From NCBI GenBank assembly GCA_949987565.1, contig OX465105.1:16539426-16603425 (forward strand): a DNA stretch of 64,000 nt, read 5' to 3'. This DNA comes from Luidia sarsii (Eukaryota; Echinodermata; Asteroidea; Paxillosida; Luidiidae). The notes beneath the pieces are model-generated. The model was not told the DNA's origin. It did not search any database and worked only from the letters and a program-made list of their open reading frames with translations. This document shows, piece after piece, positions 35,936 to 47,265 of this stretch. The position numbers and the translations under genes are program-made. Each line of letters begins with the position of its first letter. Position 1 is the stretch's first letter.

Positions 35936-37237
35936 TTAAAAACCATGCTGCGATGTGTCTCCGAGTTGGCCCCCCTCCCCTCACTAATATCAGAATACCT
36001 CACGAAACCGTAGACGTCCGGTCCAATATGTCATCCACGGAGCTCAATGAGGAGTTGACCGACGGGACGTACAACCAGCACCGCATAGGGACACCTGGAA
36101 CTTCTCTGAGTTTTTCCTGAACTTCGAGAACAAGCCAACATCCGCAGTGCCAATCAACGCGACGATGTACACTTTCACCTCGTTACTCTTCAAGTTGGAA
36201 ATCTTTCAAGGTCGAGATCCTCGTATGCGAGCAGAAACCTCGTCCAAGGTGAACAGTGAGTGAGAAAGGAAGAGCACTTGAAAAGAGAGTTGCAGTCGAA
36301 TCACCACGACAGATTGTGTGCGATGCATTAAAGATAGCCCTCCACGCCCGCATTTCGTCAAGGTTTAAAATCCATCGTGACTTAGCTTTACCAAGATGTC
36401 GGTCAACACTGGACAGTCTCCTGGCATCACCAAGTTCGACTGTAGTGTATACCTCTTAAATTGTGCCGTTCATCCCCCCTCCCTTTATAATAAATTTCAG
36501 TCTATTCGGAAGACGTCACTAATGGACCGAAGAGTTCACATCGCAGCATGAATGATTGAAATCCACTGTGGTTTTTATGAAGTGTATAAAGTCAGATTAT
36601 TTGTTAAGTTTTCCTGGCCGCTCGGGATCTGATAGTATGCCGACTTGGAATTTCCTGTGCAGTTTGGAGATTGAAATTTTCAGTTTTGATCGGAGAGTGT
36701 TTTGCAAGAGTATTAACAACCAACCAGTTGATGAAAAGGGTTTTTCGTCTTTTTTCCCTACACATGTATGACGATTGATGTTGCAATTGGGATTTAAAAT
36801 CGACAGATAACCTTAGCTCAAGGCAGATACATGTGTATACTGTATAGTCAATCAGTCAAACATCCCATAAATTTGTTAATGGTTGGGACTTTATTTATGA
36901 TTTAAAAATGGAAGAAAGATTGCCTGTTGATCAATTTGATTTCTTTAAGTATTGCCAACGATAGACTTTGCGGCACTGTGACGCCAGCATACCTACAGTA
37001 TCGTTTCTTTTCAAAGTTGTGCCCGTGCTCAGAATTACATGCCCGCACACATGCTCAGAACGACCCAAGGTACCGGTATGCCCGTGCATCCAATGTCCGC
37101 CAAGTCTCGTATCGGCTGATAATTGAATAGTTACCATGGAAATAGCAAATCCCCTGTCAGATATCATACTAAGCTACCCGCATGCTAGCCAGACTTCAAA
37201 GCTTGTCCCAGAGAGCTTGTTAGAAAAATTGAATAAA
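35936..37237 (+). other. UQCR10 3' UTR with candidate poly(A) signals
   Basis: No coding similarity is visible after the UQCR10 stop. AATAAA hexamers occur at 36489-36494 and 37232-37237 on the plus strand. Either could end the transcript. The second would give a 3' UTR of about 1.3 kb. Confidence 0.4.
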
Positions 37238-37277
37238 GTTTGATTTCGGACAAAACAGTTCCCCTGTCTATTGCACT

Positions 37278-37283
37278 TTTATT
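37278..37283 (-). terminator. Candidate poly(A) signal for SLX1
   Basis: The plus-strand sequence tttatt reads AATAAA on the minus strand, about 1 kb past the SLX1 stop. It lies only about 40 bp from the last plus-strand AATAAA downstream of UQCR10, so the two genes may converge tail-to-tail here. Confidence 0.35.
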
Positions 37284-37739
37284 TTCTACATTGTACATTT
37301 TGTAGTTTGGAACATAAAAACATTGTCCTTAAAAATAATTGCATATTATTCACAATACAGGTCATGTTGTAACTGGTGAAAATACATAATATACAAAGAC
37401 TTGCAAAAGCATTACTGCAAATGAAAACATTGATTAAATGTACATTTGACACGACACAAGTTTAAATCTAAATACATATGTTAGCAAATACTGTTGTATT
37501 TTACACAGGGAACAAACTTCCAATTGAATGAACATTATTACACCATCATTTTCATCTAATAAATTCCATGTTTAAAAAAACCCATTTCGACTCCACCTTT
37601 TCGCTTTAATTGGATAATCATTGGGCATTCTCTAGTCTTAATTTTCCACAATGTCTTCCATCCACCACCGAGACAAACACATGCAGTGACACTGTTCTGC
37701 CTTTGAGAAAGTTCCTGCTGGGATTGAGACGTCAGTACC

Positions 37740-37945
37740 TCTAAACTTGTGTGTTTGGGTCAGATAAGACTTGAAGGTTTGCATGGTGGAAATACTAAGT
37801 GGAAGGTTTGCGGTGTCACCATGTAACACTTCTCTTTCAAGAAGGAGTGTGGCTCTGAAAACTTGTTACCGGCTCTTTTCAGAGCCAGACTCCTTGAAAG
37901 AGAAGTGCTACATGGTGTCACCGCAAACCTCCCACTTAGTGTTCA
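37740..37945. mobile_element. Compact palindromic copy of the TGGCTCTGAAAAGAGCC family
   Basis: Arms running from aggtttgcggtgtcaccatg to catggtgtcaccgcaaacct, with ggagtgtggctctgaaaa and its complement nearer the centre; about 170 bp in the inverted part. Confidence 0.8.
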
Positions 37946-38271
37946 GGTGACTGGGGTCAGTCAGCACTAGCAGTTTGCAACATTTGGGTCTGATTTGGAC
38001 TGACATTCAGTCCGAAATCCAAAATGTAACTATGGAACTCGTCCATGCCTTGGGTGCATTCTGATAGAACTCCTGGTGATTACTCTTCATGGTAAACCCC
38101 TAACCGACTCCGGTAGAAAGCAGGTTCCCTCGGGTTAACTTGCGGGCAACCTGGGACTGGTTTGAGAAACCCTTGCTCAGTTGCTCTCTGATTCAAATCG
38201 TAACAGTATGCAGAGGTCGGGGGGGGGGGGGGGGTCGTCTTGCAACGGAGGGTCAAAGGTTGTCATCAGTC

Positions 38272-41200
38272 TCATTGTCTCAACTCTTCTGCCCAGTGGT
38301 CTGCATCATCCTGCAATAAGAGGTCAGTGAACCGAAACGTAGTTGTAGAGAGATGGAGGTTTGTTCCTTGTTTTCTTTTTGTAATCGCTTTGGATGAAGG
38401 AGAAATAAAATTGTATTCGCTTTCCAAAAAACAGCTGAAAAAAAGAAAGAAAGAATGAATCTCACCTCGGACGTTGAGAGTTGGGAGTAGCAGCCCTGCT
38501 TCTTCCGGATCAGATCTCCCCACAGAACGGTCTCCTTGCAGAGGGGGCAGTTTCCGTCGACTGGCAGCAGGAAGTCTGTGCGCCTTAGGAACTTGCCCGC
38601 AAGGCAGATGAGGTGCGCTGCCATGGTACAGTGTGGATGGACGCAGGACAGGAAACCATCTGTCTGGGGAAAAAGAAGAAGAATTTAAGACCCTAGATGC
38701 AACAAGAATTTCGAGTCGAGGAGGATGCACTTCAAGAAAGGGTTTGCCCTGCTCTATGTGTTTATCAAGCACTGTGTGCTCAGTGCTTTGCCCGATTGCC
38801 TGCTGAAGAAATACAGGCAGCTCGGTCGGGATTCAAACCAGCGACTCCTGCTCTCTAGTGCAGACGTCTCGAACCACCGCACTGCTGAGGTGATCGAGGT
38901 CGTGTGGCAGATTCGAATCAGCGGGTAACGCATTGCAGCATAGGTATGACATGTTTTTGTATCAAGGAGAATGTACTTCGATGAGGGTTTATCATACTTG
39001 ACGTGCAATCAAGCACAGTGTGCTCAGTGCTTTGCCCGAATGCCTGCTGAAGAAATGCATGCAACTCGGGGCGGGATTAGACATTCCAAGTGGAATGTTT
39101 GCAGTGACACCATGTAAAACCTCTCTTTCGTGAAGGAGTTCTATTTCGAGGACGTTGAGTTACCTTATCTTTTTAGAGCAACACTCCTCAAAACATGGTG
39201 TCACTGCGAACCTTCCACTTAGTATTTCCACCCGGCAAACCTTCAAGTCTTATCTGGTTAGACATTCATTCAACAAAGGAATGGAAAACTCTAAGGGAAA
39301 TTTCCTAAAATACCAGAGAATGAAAAAGACTTTGGCACTCTGGCAGAGTGTACCGGCACTCTTACCACCTCAGCAATCCAGTCTGTAAGACGGGGCCTTC
39401 CTAAAATAATCTTTGCTTGTGTGGGGGCGCCAAACACAGTCAAAGCCTTCCAATTGTTGCTGCAGCTTATTGTAAGGTCTACCAGCAGGACAAATAGCAA
39501 AACTACAATAGGGTCCAGAGACCAGAATGAAGATAGGAGACTTATCACCAACACACAGTAGTTTGAAAACATAACTCCTACAAGGCTCGCACTTAAGGTT
39601 TTTGTTTACTAGCCTACCGGGCTAGTAAATTGAGTTTTTTGCTAGCCCGTAGCAAGTTTTACTAGCCCTGTAAAATTAATATTGAATTTAAAGCAAGGTT
39701 ATCAGGTCAAGTAAAACAAATTATTAGTTTCTTCTTTTTCATCCCCACCCCCATTGTTTTTTTGCCTCCACACTTCTGTCTACTTTTTACTAGTCCGTCG
39801 GGCTAGCAAAGTTGGTTATTTTACTAGCCCGCAGCTGTTTTTACTAGACAATGACCGTCGGGCTAGTGCTAAGGTCGAGCCCTGACCTATACCACTCCAG
39901 CTCCACTGGTTGTCCATTTATATAAATTCCAAATTATTATTATTTATCATCAATCCTAAAATTTAGTGGGCCTGACGTTTCGATCCTAGCAGGACCTTTC
40001 TCAAAGACCTTTCTCACTCTGCCTTTGAGAAAGGTCCTGCTAGGATCGAAACGTCAGGCCCACTTAATTTTATGATTTGCATTTTGGTAATCTTAGTCAG
40101 TAAGCAGTTTACAACATTTGTTTGTATCACATTAATCATCAATATTAGTGCATCTATATAATGAATTTACAGACAGAATCACCAGATTACCTTAACTTAA
40201 TTGCTATTTCCACAAGACTTGTGCCTACCTGCAGTCTCTTCAAGCAAATGTCGCAGCGCTTGCTGGACGTCTGCGTCATCTTGATGAAGTCGTCGTCATT
40301 GTCACCGGTGCCCTCCGTCTGGCTGCCGGCGGGGTTGTCCGTGTCTCGGGCAGCCGCCGGTTCCCCGCTCTTCTTTTGGGCCTTCTTCCCAGGCTTCCTT
40401 TTGGAGTGCATCTGACCAATGGCATGGGCGGTTGAGATTAGATTTGCGGTTGAGATTAGATTTGATTAAGTCAGTCCTCAAAAGTAAATGACCGAGATTG
40501 AGGGTTTGTGCTGACAGTACTGTACTTGACAACAGCTTTCTATGTTGTGGCCTGAATCTTATCGAGAAAAATTCAAAGCGCTGCAGCTTATATATGACGT
40601 ACACATATTACGTATACATTACATTTGCAATTCAACCATTAACTGCCGTATAAACATGTCTAACCTACCGGGGATCAACCTCCGCTTTTTTTATTCAGAT
40701 GCAAACAACCCATTATTAGTTAACCTGGCTACGGCAGCTCAAGGACCAAGCAGAGCGGATGCACAGCTTTTTCCAATTCAAGTCAAACAAACAAAAGGAA
40801 AACAAAATTCATTTCTGTTCGGTCAGTTCCCCCCCCCCCCAAAAAAGAAAACCCCCAAATCCAATGAAATGCCAACCTTGATGGAGGTCACGGGTCCATA
40901 AGCGATGGGCATGTGGATGGGCGGGTGCAGTCCCTCCTCAAACTCGTGCATGTGGCCTTGCTTGAGCCACTGGACAGTCAGCGGGAGGCGACACCACGGC
41001 CCCACCCTCAGCATGTTGGACAGGACGCGCAGCTCAAACAGGAACTTCTTCTCCGTCCTGCGCTTGGCCGGCACGTGCTTGAGGCGGGTGCAGAGTCTCG
41101 GGTGCTGCCAAGCCCACTCAAACTGCGAGACACGCACGACAAGGGCAGGAGAAGAGGTCCAAATCCAAAACAGGAATGTTAGACTTAGAGCAGACAGACA

Positions 41201-44200
41201 GACAGACAGACACGAACACACAGACACAGAAAGATTGACAGACTGACAGATGGGCGCAGAGTCTCGGGTGCTGCCAAGCCCACTCAAACTGCGAGACACG
41301 CACGAAAAGGACAGGAGAAGAGGTCCAAATCCAAAACAGGAATGTTAGACTTAGAGCAGACAAGACAGACAGACAGACACAAACACACAGACACAGAAAG
41401 ATTGATAGACTGACAGATGGGCGCAGAGTCTCGGGTGCTGCCAAGCCCACTCAAACTGCGAGACACGCACGAAAAGGACAGGAGAAGAGGTCCAAATCCA
41501 AAACAGGAATGTTAGACTTAGAGCAGACAGACAGACAGACAGACACAAACACACAGACACAGAAAGATTGACAGACTGACAGATGGGCGCAGAGTCTCGG
41601 GTGCTGCCAAGCCCACTCAAACTGCGAGACACGCACGAAAAGGACAGGAGAAGAGGTCCAAATCCAAAACAGGAATGTTAGACTTAGAGCAGACAAGACA
41701 GACAGACAGACACAAACACACAGACACAGAAAGATTGACAGACTGACAGATGGGCGCAGAGTCTGTGGTGCTGCCAAGCCCACTCAAACTGCGAGACACG
41801 CACGAAACGGGCAGGAGAAGAGGTCCAAATCCAAAACAGGAATGTTAGACTTAGAGCAGACAAGACAGACAGACAGACACAAACACACAGACACAGAAAG
41901 ATTGACAGACTGACAGATGGGCGCAGAGTCTCGGGTGCTGCCAAGCCCACTCAAACTGCGAGACACGCACGAAAAGGACAGGAGAAGAGGTCCAAATCCA
42001 AAACAGGAATGTTAGACTTAGAGCAGACAAGACAGACAGACAGACACAAACACACAGACACAGAAAGATTGACAGACTGACAGATGGGCGCAGAGTCTCG
42101 GGTGCTGCCAAGCCCACTCAAACTGCGAGACACGCACGAAAAGGACAGGAGATGAGGTTCAAATCCAAAACAGGAATGTTAGACTTAGAGCAGACAAGAC
42201 AGACAGACTGACACAAACACACAGACACAGAAAGATTGACAGACTGACAGATGGGCGCAGAGTCTGTGGTGCTGCCAAGCCCACTCAAACTGCGAGACAC
42301 GCACGAAAAGGGCAGGAGAAGAGGATGAAAGATTTAGCTGACCGCCACCTTCCTCAACCCTCCATAATCCTCTGGGTTGATGTGGAGGATTGTGGAAGAT
42401 TGGGGAGGCATGCTACAATGAGATCTTGGAGGATTGAGGAAGGTTGTCATATTTACTGTATTATTTACACTGGAGGATTGTGGAGGATTGAGGAAGGTTG
42501 TCATATTTACAGTATTATTTACACTGGAGGATTGTGGAGGATTGAGGAAGGTTGTCATATTTACTGTATTATTTACACTGGAGGATTGTGGAGGATTGAG
42601 GAAGGTTGTCATATTTACAGTATTACACTGGAGGATTGTGAATGATTGAGATGGGTTCCAAGTAGAAAGCACTAAGGGGTTAGGATCCAAGTCCAAGTCC
42701 AAGTTAAGTACAAGTCAACCCGTGTTTTGAAAACATCAAATTTCTTACCATCAATGCTGACGACTTATTGGGAAAGCCGTACACTATCAGGACCATTTCC
42801 CTGCAACAACAGAAAGTGTGGGGCAACAACTTGATGAGTATAGTCCTGATACAAACAAAGTTATATAATGAAAGTTGAAAATTAAATGGAAAGTACCAAC
42901 GATGACTGCCCGTATCCCTCAGGATGGTCTCTGACCATCGGGAGGCCGGATTTACCCCCAGAACTGTGGGGTTCTACGTCGTCTGCTGCTCTCCCGACCG
43001 GAACCCCACAGATAACCATGCTTTTTTTCCATAGGCTTCTGTGTAACGTTCACTAGTACTTAGTAGTATCGTGGGAACCCCCGTTTTCGACGCTACACGA
43101 TTTCGACGCTTAGCCTTCTAACTCACATCGCACGATGAAAACAACTCCGTATAACGATCTCAGACTTCGTATCTTACAGTTGGTTTCCTGCTCTTGTCCG
43201 TCACCGAAAATGTGGAAATTTAAGGCTTTTCCAGTAGGCCAAACTCGTGTGATTCAAAAAGTTGCTCTTTTGGGGTCTATTTTCCTAGGTACAAAATAGG
43301 CAGTTGCTTCGAAGCTCCAGTTTTCTTTATTGTTGGTCCTAAAAAAATCTGAGTATACCATAACAAACCCCAACATCCGTAGAAAAAAAATATATCACGC
43401 AGCTTGAGGCAGTCCGTTCAGGGTAAAAACTATGGAGCCTCCTATAGGGCGTCTCGCTTATATATTTTTTTAAATTTATTTTTTATTATTATTTAAAGAC
43501 AAAAAGTAACATGGCCCAATAGGCTTTTTTTTTAAATGAAAAAAATAAAAGGGCAGCTAGAGAAAGTACCAAGAAGGAGGAAATGTGTCTCTGGAGTGAC
43601 ATTGGGAAAGGTCATAACTGAAAAAGCAGCGAGAAAGAGGATTGTGGAGTTTTTTTTAAACGTCACAAAAGAAGACATCAACCAGACCAATACGTTTTAA
43701 GCATAAATTATGAATGATTTGAGGAAAGTGTTAGAAGCAGTGTGGAAAAACAAAAACAAAGATGAACACAAAAAAACATACAGGGAAGAATTTTACAGTG
43801 CCACACAGCATTTTGAGTTATTTTAAGAATTTATTTTGCGTTTGGCTGCACTGGGACACCTTACTAAACACCACTGACGAAAATAGGTGACGATGCTTAC
43901 TGCGCGGTGCGCCGCGGACGTCAACAAAACCAGGTAATCTTACGGAAGTGACAGGCTTGATCAACCTTCTCTATGATTATTCTAATAGTCTGTGGTGTGG
44001 AGAAAGTGACTGGGACCTCTTTTAGTGTGAAACTTTCGTCCACATTGTTCAGTTTGAAGAAAAGTCCTTATATCGTCGAAAACCGGTTATTGGAGGATAC
44101 TGTCTACATACTGGTATAGCGGCTAGCTGCGAAGACGTACAGGGGACCAGACTGCCAGTTGCAGAGCTGCCGTTTGAATCTTGGGAACGAACTGGGAGGT

Positions 44201-45972
44201 TTTTTGCTAATTTTTTGGGGGAAATCGACACATTTTCGCCACATGGACAGTTGCACACAGGTGCGTGGTATGTAAACCACATTTTGCTAGAAATCTTGGG
44301 CCAAATGAAGCAGTATTTTATGAGTTGTGCCGAACCTGCTGAGCCCTATGCCAGAGTACTAGTAGTGAAAGTTACACAGAAGCCTACGGGAAAAAAAACA
44401 TGGTCATCTGTGGGGTACCGGTCGGGAGAGCAGCGGACGACGGCGAACCCCACGGTTCTGGGGGTACGGGAGGATGAGGCCATTGAGGGTTACGGTCACC
44501 ACACCACAACTTATTTCCAAAGCAATTAATGTACATGTAGAAGTATAAAACGATCATTCAATTTGGGGGCTAAACAAAATTGATTTAAAAGGCCCAATAA
44601 ACCATTTCGACGTTCGCAAAGCATCATGGGTATTAGTTGCGGTAACCGTAACCCTCATCCTCCCGAAGGTCGGAGACCTGAGGGTTACGGGAACGTATGT
44701 ACAAAATTATAGCGAGGTTTTTGTTTTTACCATTTTGGAAACACCACTGTCCCGATCGCCCCCTTTTCCCACCCTTTTGAAAATCGCCACACACAATCTA
44801 AGGACATGCACTTGATCCCAAATGTATACTGAATGTGATCAGATAACTCAAAACATCATGGGTAAAATACTTTTCCGAAAAACGGGCAGAAACTCACCAA
44901 AATACTGTCTGTAAATGTCCCGTCAACGTCTCCGCCAGGTTCGGAATCCGAACCTGGCGCCTCGACCAATCAGCGCTTAGTCTCGTGACGTATATCCCGC
45001 ACGACGGCTATTTGCTGTTTTGCAATAACAGTCCACACTCGTGGTGCGCGCGCAGGTCATCGTCCTGTGAAGAGCCGACTGGTACTGTATACAACCATGG
45101 ATATGCGCGCGCACCACGAGTGTGGACTGTTATTGCGAAACAGCAAATAACCGTCGTGCGGGATATACGTCACGAGACTAAGCGCTGATTGGTCGAGGCG
45201 CCAGGTTCGGATTCCGAACCTGGCGGAGACGTTGACGGGACATTTACAGACAGTATTTTGGTGAGTTTCTGCCCGTTTTTCGGAAAAGTATTTTACCCAC
45301 GATGTTTTGAGTTATCTGATCACATTCAGTATACATTTGGGATCAAGTGCATGTCCTTAGATTGTGTGTGGCGATTTTCAAAAGGGTGGAAAAATGGGGC
45401 GATCGGGACAGTGGTGTTTCCAAAATGGTAAAAACAAAAACCTCGCTATAATTTTGTACATACGTTCCCGTAACCCTCAGGTCTCCGACCTTCGGGAGGA
45501 TGAGGGTTACGGTTACCGCAACTACATGGGTATAGATGACAAACTCGCCGTATTTTTACCGCACAACTCTAGTCTATGGCAAAGTTCGTGAATTTTTTTT
45601 TTCTTCAAAAAACTAGATGGAGTTCGGAAACGAAACTCACACATAATTTCTGTCAAGATACAAGCAACAAAACATATTATTTTTTGGTAACTTTTACTTT
45701 TTACGTGTAGTTTTGGATAAATCAGTGAAAATTCCCTTGGTGACAGGTTGGCAAGCGAAGCAATAAATTATTTCAGTTCACCATGGTCCCTTGCCGCTGG
45801 TGCGTTTGGCACCTCCAAACCTGCTGCCTTTGTTGTGCTGCGAGATCCTCCTCCTCGGATCCACTGTAAAACCGATGTACGTTCTGCCTTTGAAGTCAGG
45901 ATTCAGGTTGAGCAGAAGGTAGCAGCCGTAGAATTCCTCAATTTCTACGGCCTTTTCACTTGAGTTCGGCAT
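38272..45972 (-). CDS. SLX1A: Structure-specific endonuclease subunit SLX1 (GIY-YIG plus RING)
   Basis: Six exons: 45972-45782, 42800-42749, 41122-40877, 40411-40229, 38663-38466, 38310-38272; 302 codons (human 275). SLX1 is the catalytic partner of SLX4 in the nucleus and cuts branched DNA such as Holliday junctions and flaps. The GIY-YIG nuclease domain is in exons 1-3: [11 protein letters not shown], then [16 protein letters not shown], then TSGKGPW and [17 protein letters not shown] joined to [10 protein letters not shown]. These include the catalytic Arg and the later Glu of the family. The C-terminal RING-type zinc finger is split over exons 4-5: CDIC, then CVHPHC, AAHLICL and CPLC. The last exon [12 protein letters not shown] aligns with the human tail. 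Between the domains lies a basic then acidic linker. An in-frame ATG at 46116 exists, but the family alignment starts near 45972. Intron 2 holds repeated copies of the exon-3 acceptor. Confidence 0.95.
38745..38930 (-). mobile_element. tRNA-derived SINE, TGGTCAAGTGG family, minus strand
   Basis: Reverse-complement copy: ggattcaaaccagcgactcc (B box complement), with gcaaagcactgagcacacag on the minus strand as in the 25557 copy. A partial second copy follows at 38970-39070. Confidence 0.6.
39590..39890. repeat. Clustered GGGCTAGTAAA / TTTACTAGCCC motifs
   Basis: At least six copies of ttactagcccg or its complement, about 30-80 bp apart, bracketed by aaggctcgcacttaagg on the left and gtgctaaggtcgagccct on the right. 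These brackets are inverted relatives, so the block may be one mobile unit. It lies in SLX1 intron 4. Confidence 0.6.
41110..42315. repeat. 167-bp tandem array duplicating the SLX1 exon 3 acceptor and first codons
   Basis: Exon-start copies (minus strand, ctcgcag then tttgagtgggcttgg) lie at 41122, 41288, 41455, 41621, 41788, 41955, 42122 and 42289: eight acceptors, 166-167 bp apart. Only 41122 continues into the real exon. Each extra unit carries the first 33 or so exon bases ([11 protein letters not shown]), then gtctgtctgtctg-type intron sequence. Units at 41788 and 42289 share a variant giving His for Pro. Confidence 0.97.
42440..42650. repeat. 56-bp tandem repeats (ggaggattgtggaggattg)
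   Basis: About four units of ggaggattgtggaggattga followed by ggaaggttgtcatatttac, in SLX1 intron 2 next to the 167-bp array. All three forward frames stay open by periodicity. Confidence 0.9.
42901..44505. mobile_element. Non-autonomous DNA transposon with about 110-bp inverted ends
   Basis: The left end (aactgtggggttctacgtcg, gctgctctcccgaccgg, aaccccacagataaccatg) is repeated inverted at 44397-44500 (catggtcatctgtggggta, ccggtcgggagagcagc). The right tip gggttacggtcacc resembles the tip of the foldback element at 44634. The inside is AT-rich with no recognisable transposase. It lies in SLX1 intron 1. Confidence 0.7.
44634..45524. mobile_element. 891-bp foldback transposon with 9-bp target duplication
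   Basis: Two almost identical inverted arms of 421 bp (44634-45054 and 45104-45524) surround a 49-bp centre. The element begins tagttgcggtaaccgtaacc and ends with its complement. CATGGGTAT stands directly on both sides (44625-44633 and 45525-45533). A 9-bp duplication with long inverted arms fits a Mutator-like non-autonomous element. It lies in SLX1 intron 1. Confidence 0.93.
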
Positions 45973-47265
45973 TTTTCGGAAGGTTCTCTGCTCGCGTGTT
46001 TTGAAAGAGGGCGCCCCCTCGCGACTGTGGAACGCCACTTCGCTGTGCATTCGCTGCCGCGAGAGGGCATCAGTACTAGTATGCGATGGTTGCAGAACAC
46101 TAAATCGAGCTCCCATTGAACACTGTAGAAAACACGTTCAAAGCCAATTATTCCACACCCAGAACTTTCCCAGTTCTTGTAGCTATACTTCATTGTAGTT
46201 TGGACCTTCATCTCTCAGATTCTTTTAAATTTTGTGCCCTTAGGAGAGTAGATTGTTTTGCTAATTACCACCAGAAACCCCCCCTAATTACCACCAGAAA
46301 AGGTTGTGGCTCCACACTTTATGATAATCAGCTCGGCGGAGCCATCTTGGATGGAATTGTGCTGCAACAACACGATTTCTTTTCTATCACCACAACATGC
46401 AATGTGTATTGTAACATGGTTAATATAGCAGAGCCCATTTCTATGGCAGGGCACAGGATGGAGTGGGTGAATTCGCCAGACTCTTCCGTCCATCTTTCCG
46501 GGGAATGAAGGAGTGAAACCCTTCTAAACTACGTGGTATGGACCTACTCATAAAGTCACGAAGGGTGGGGTATAAGTGCGGTTCAGCATGGGGTAAGGAG
46601 GTCAGTTTATACTTCCCGCAGTGTTAAGCCCGGCGGGGTAGGATCACAAAAGGCCTTTGGATTCCGCTTTGGATGGAGCAGACACCCCGATCAGGTACAT
46701 CCAATATTCAACTTTTGTTTCTCCTCTCAGCTTTTGGGTAACAGAGATATGAATCTTGTCTCTGATCCTAAGCCGGGTGTTTGGAAAATAAAATGGCCGC
46801 TTGGTACTGAAATAATTCAAACATCTTGCAGTTTGGAAATAAATGATGTTATAGCAATTTGGGAACAAACTCCTCAATTTTATTTTACCAACAATAAATC
46901 ATACTATACACCAACTCGTCGTGACACATAAAAAAAACTACATGTAGTTAAATTTGTACACCTCAGGAGTGAAATATTTACAAAAATCCCCAAATGACTA
47001 AAATTCAAGTGACCTTAAAAAGAGTTATAATTCTGTTAAATGAATCACGTAGACCACGAAGATCCACGTGCACCGTTGCTGTAGTTTATACATAACTCAA
47101 TTCAAATCGTGTCAATTTCTATGAGGGAATAAAAGGCTAGGAAATAAAATTATTATTGTCAATGTTAGGGTTTTGGTACAGGGTTAGACAAAGCAGAAAC
47201 AAGTGAACAGCTAATATCTTTAAAATATATGTCACACAGACATCTTGCATACTGCTTATACCGAC
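45973..47265. other. SLX1 upstream region
   Basis: The promoter of SLX1 should lie just right of 45972. No TATA box is evident. The rest shows no gene; a small direct repeat ctaattaccaccagaaa occurs at about 46260-46300. Confidence 0.4.

Noticed and set aside
44634..45591. Open frames in the foldback (80 and 75 residues)
   Set aside because: They differ between the two arms' orientations, match nothing, and are not shared by the related larger element.
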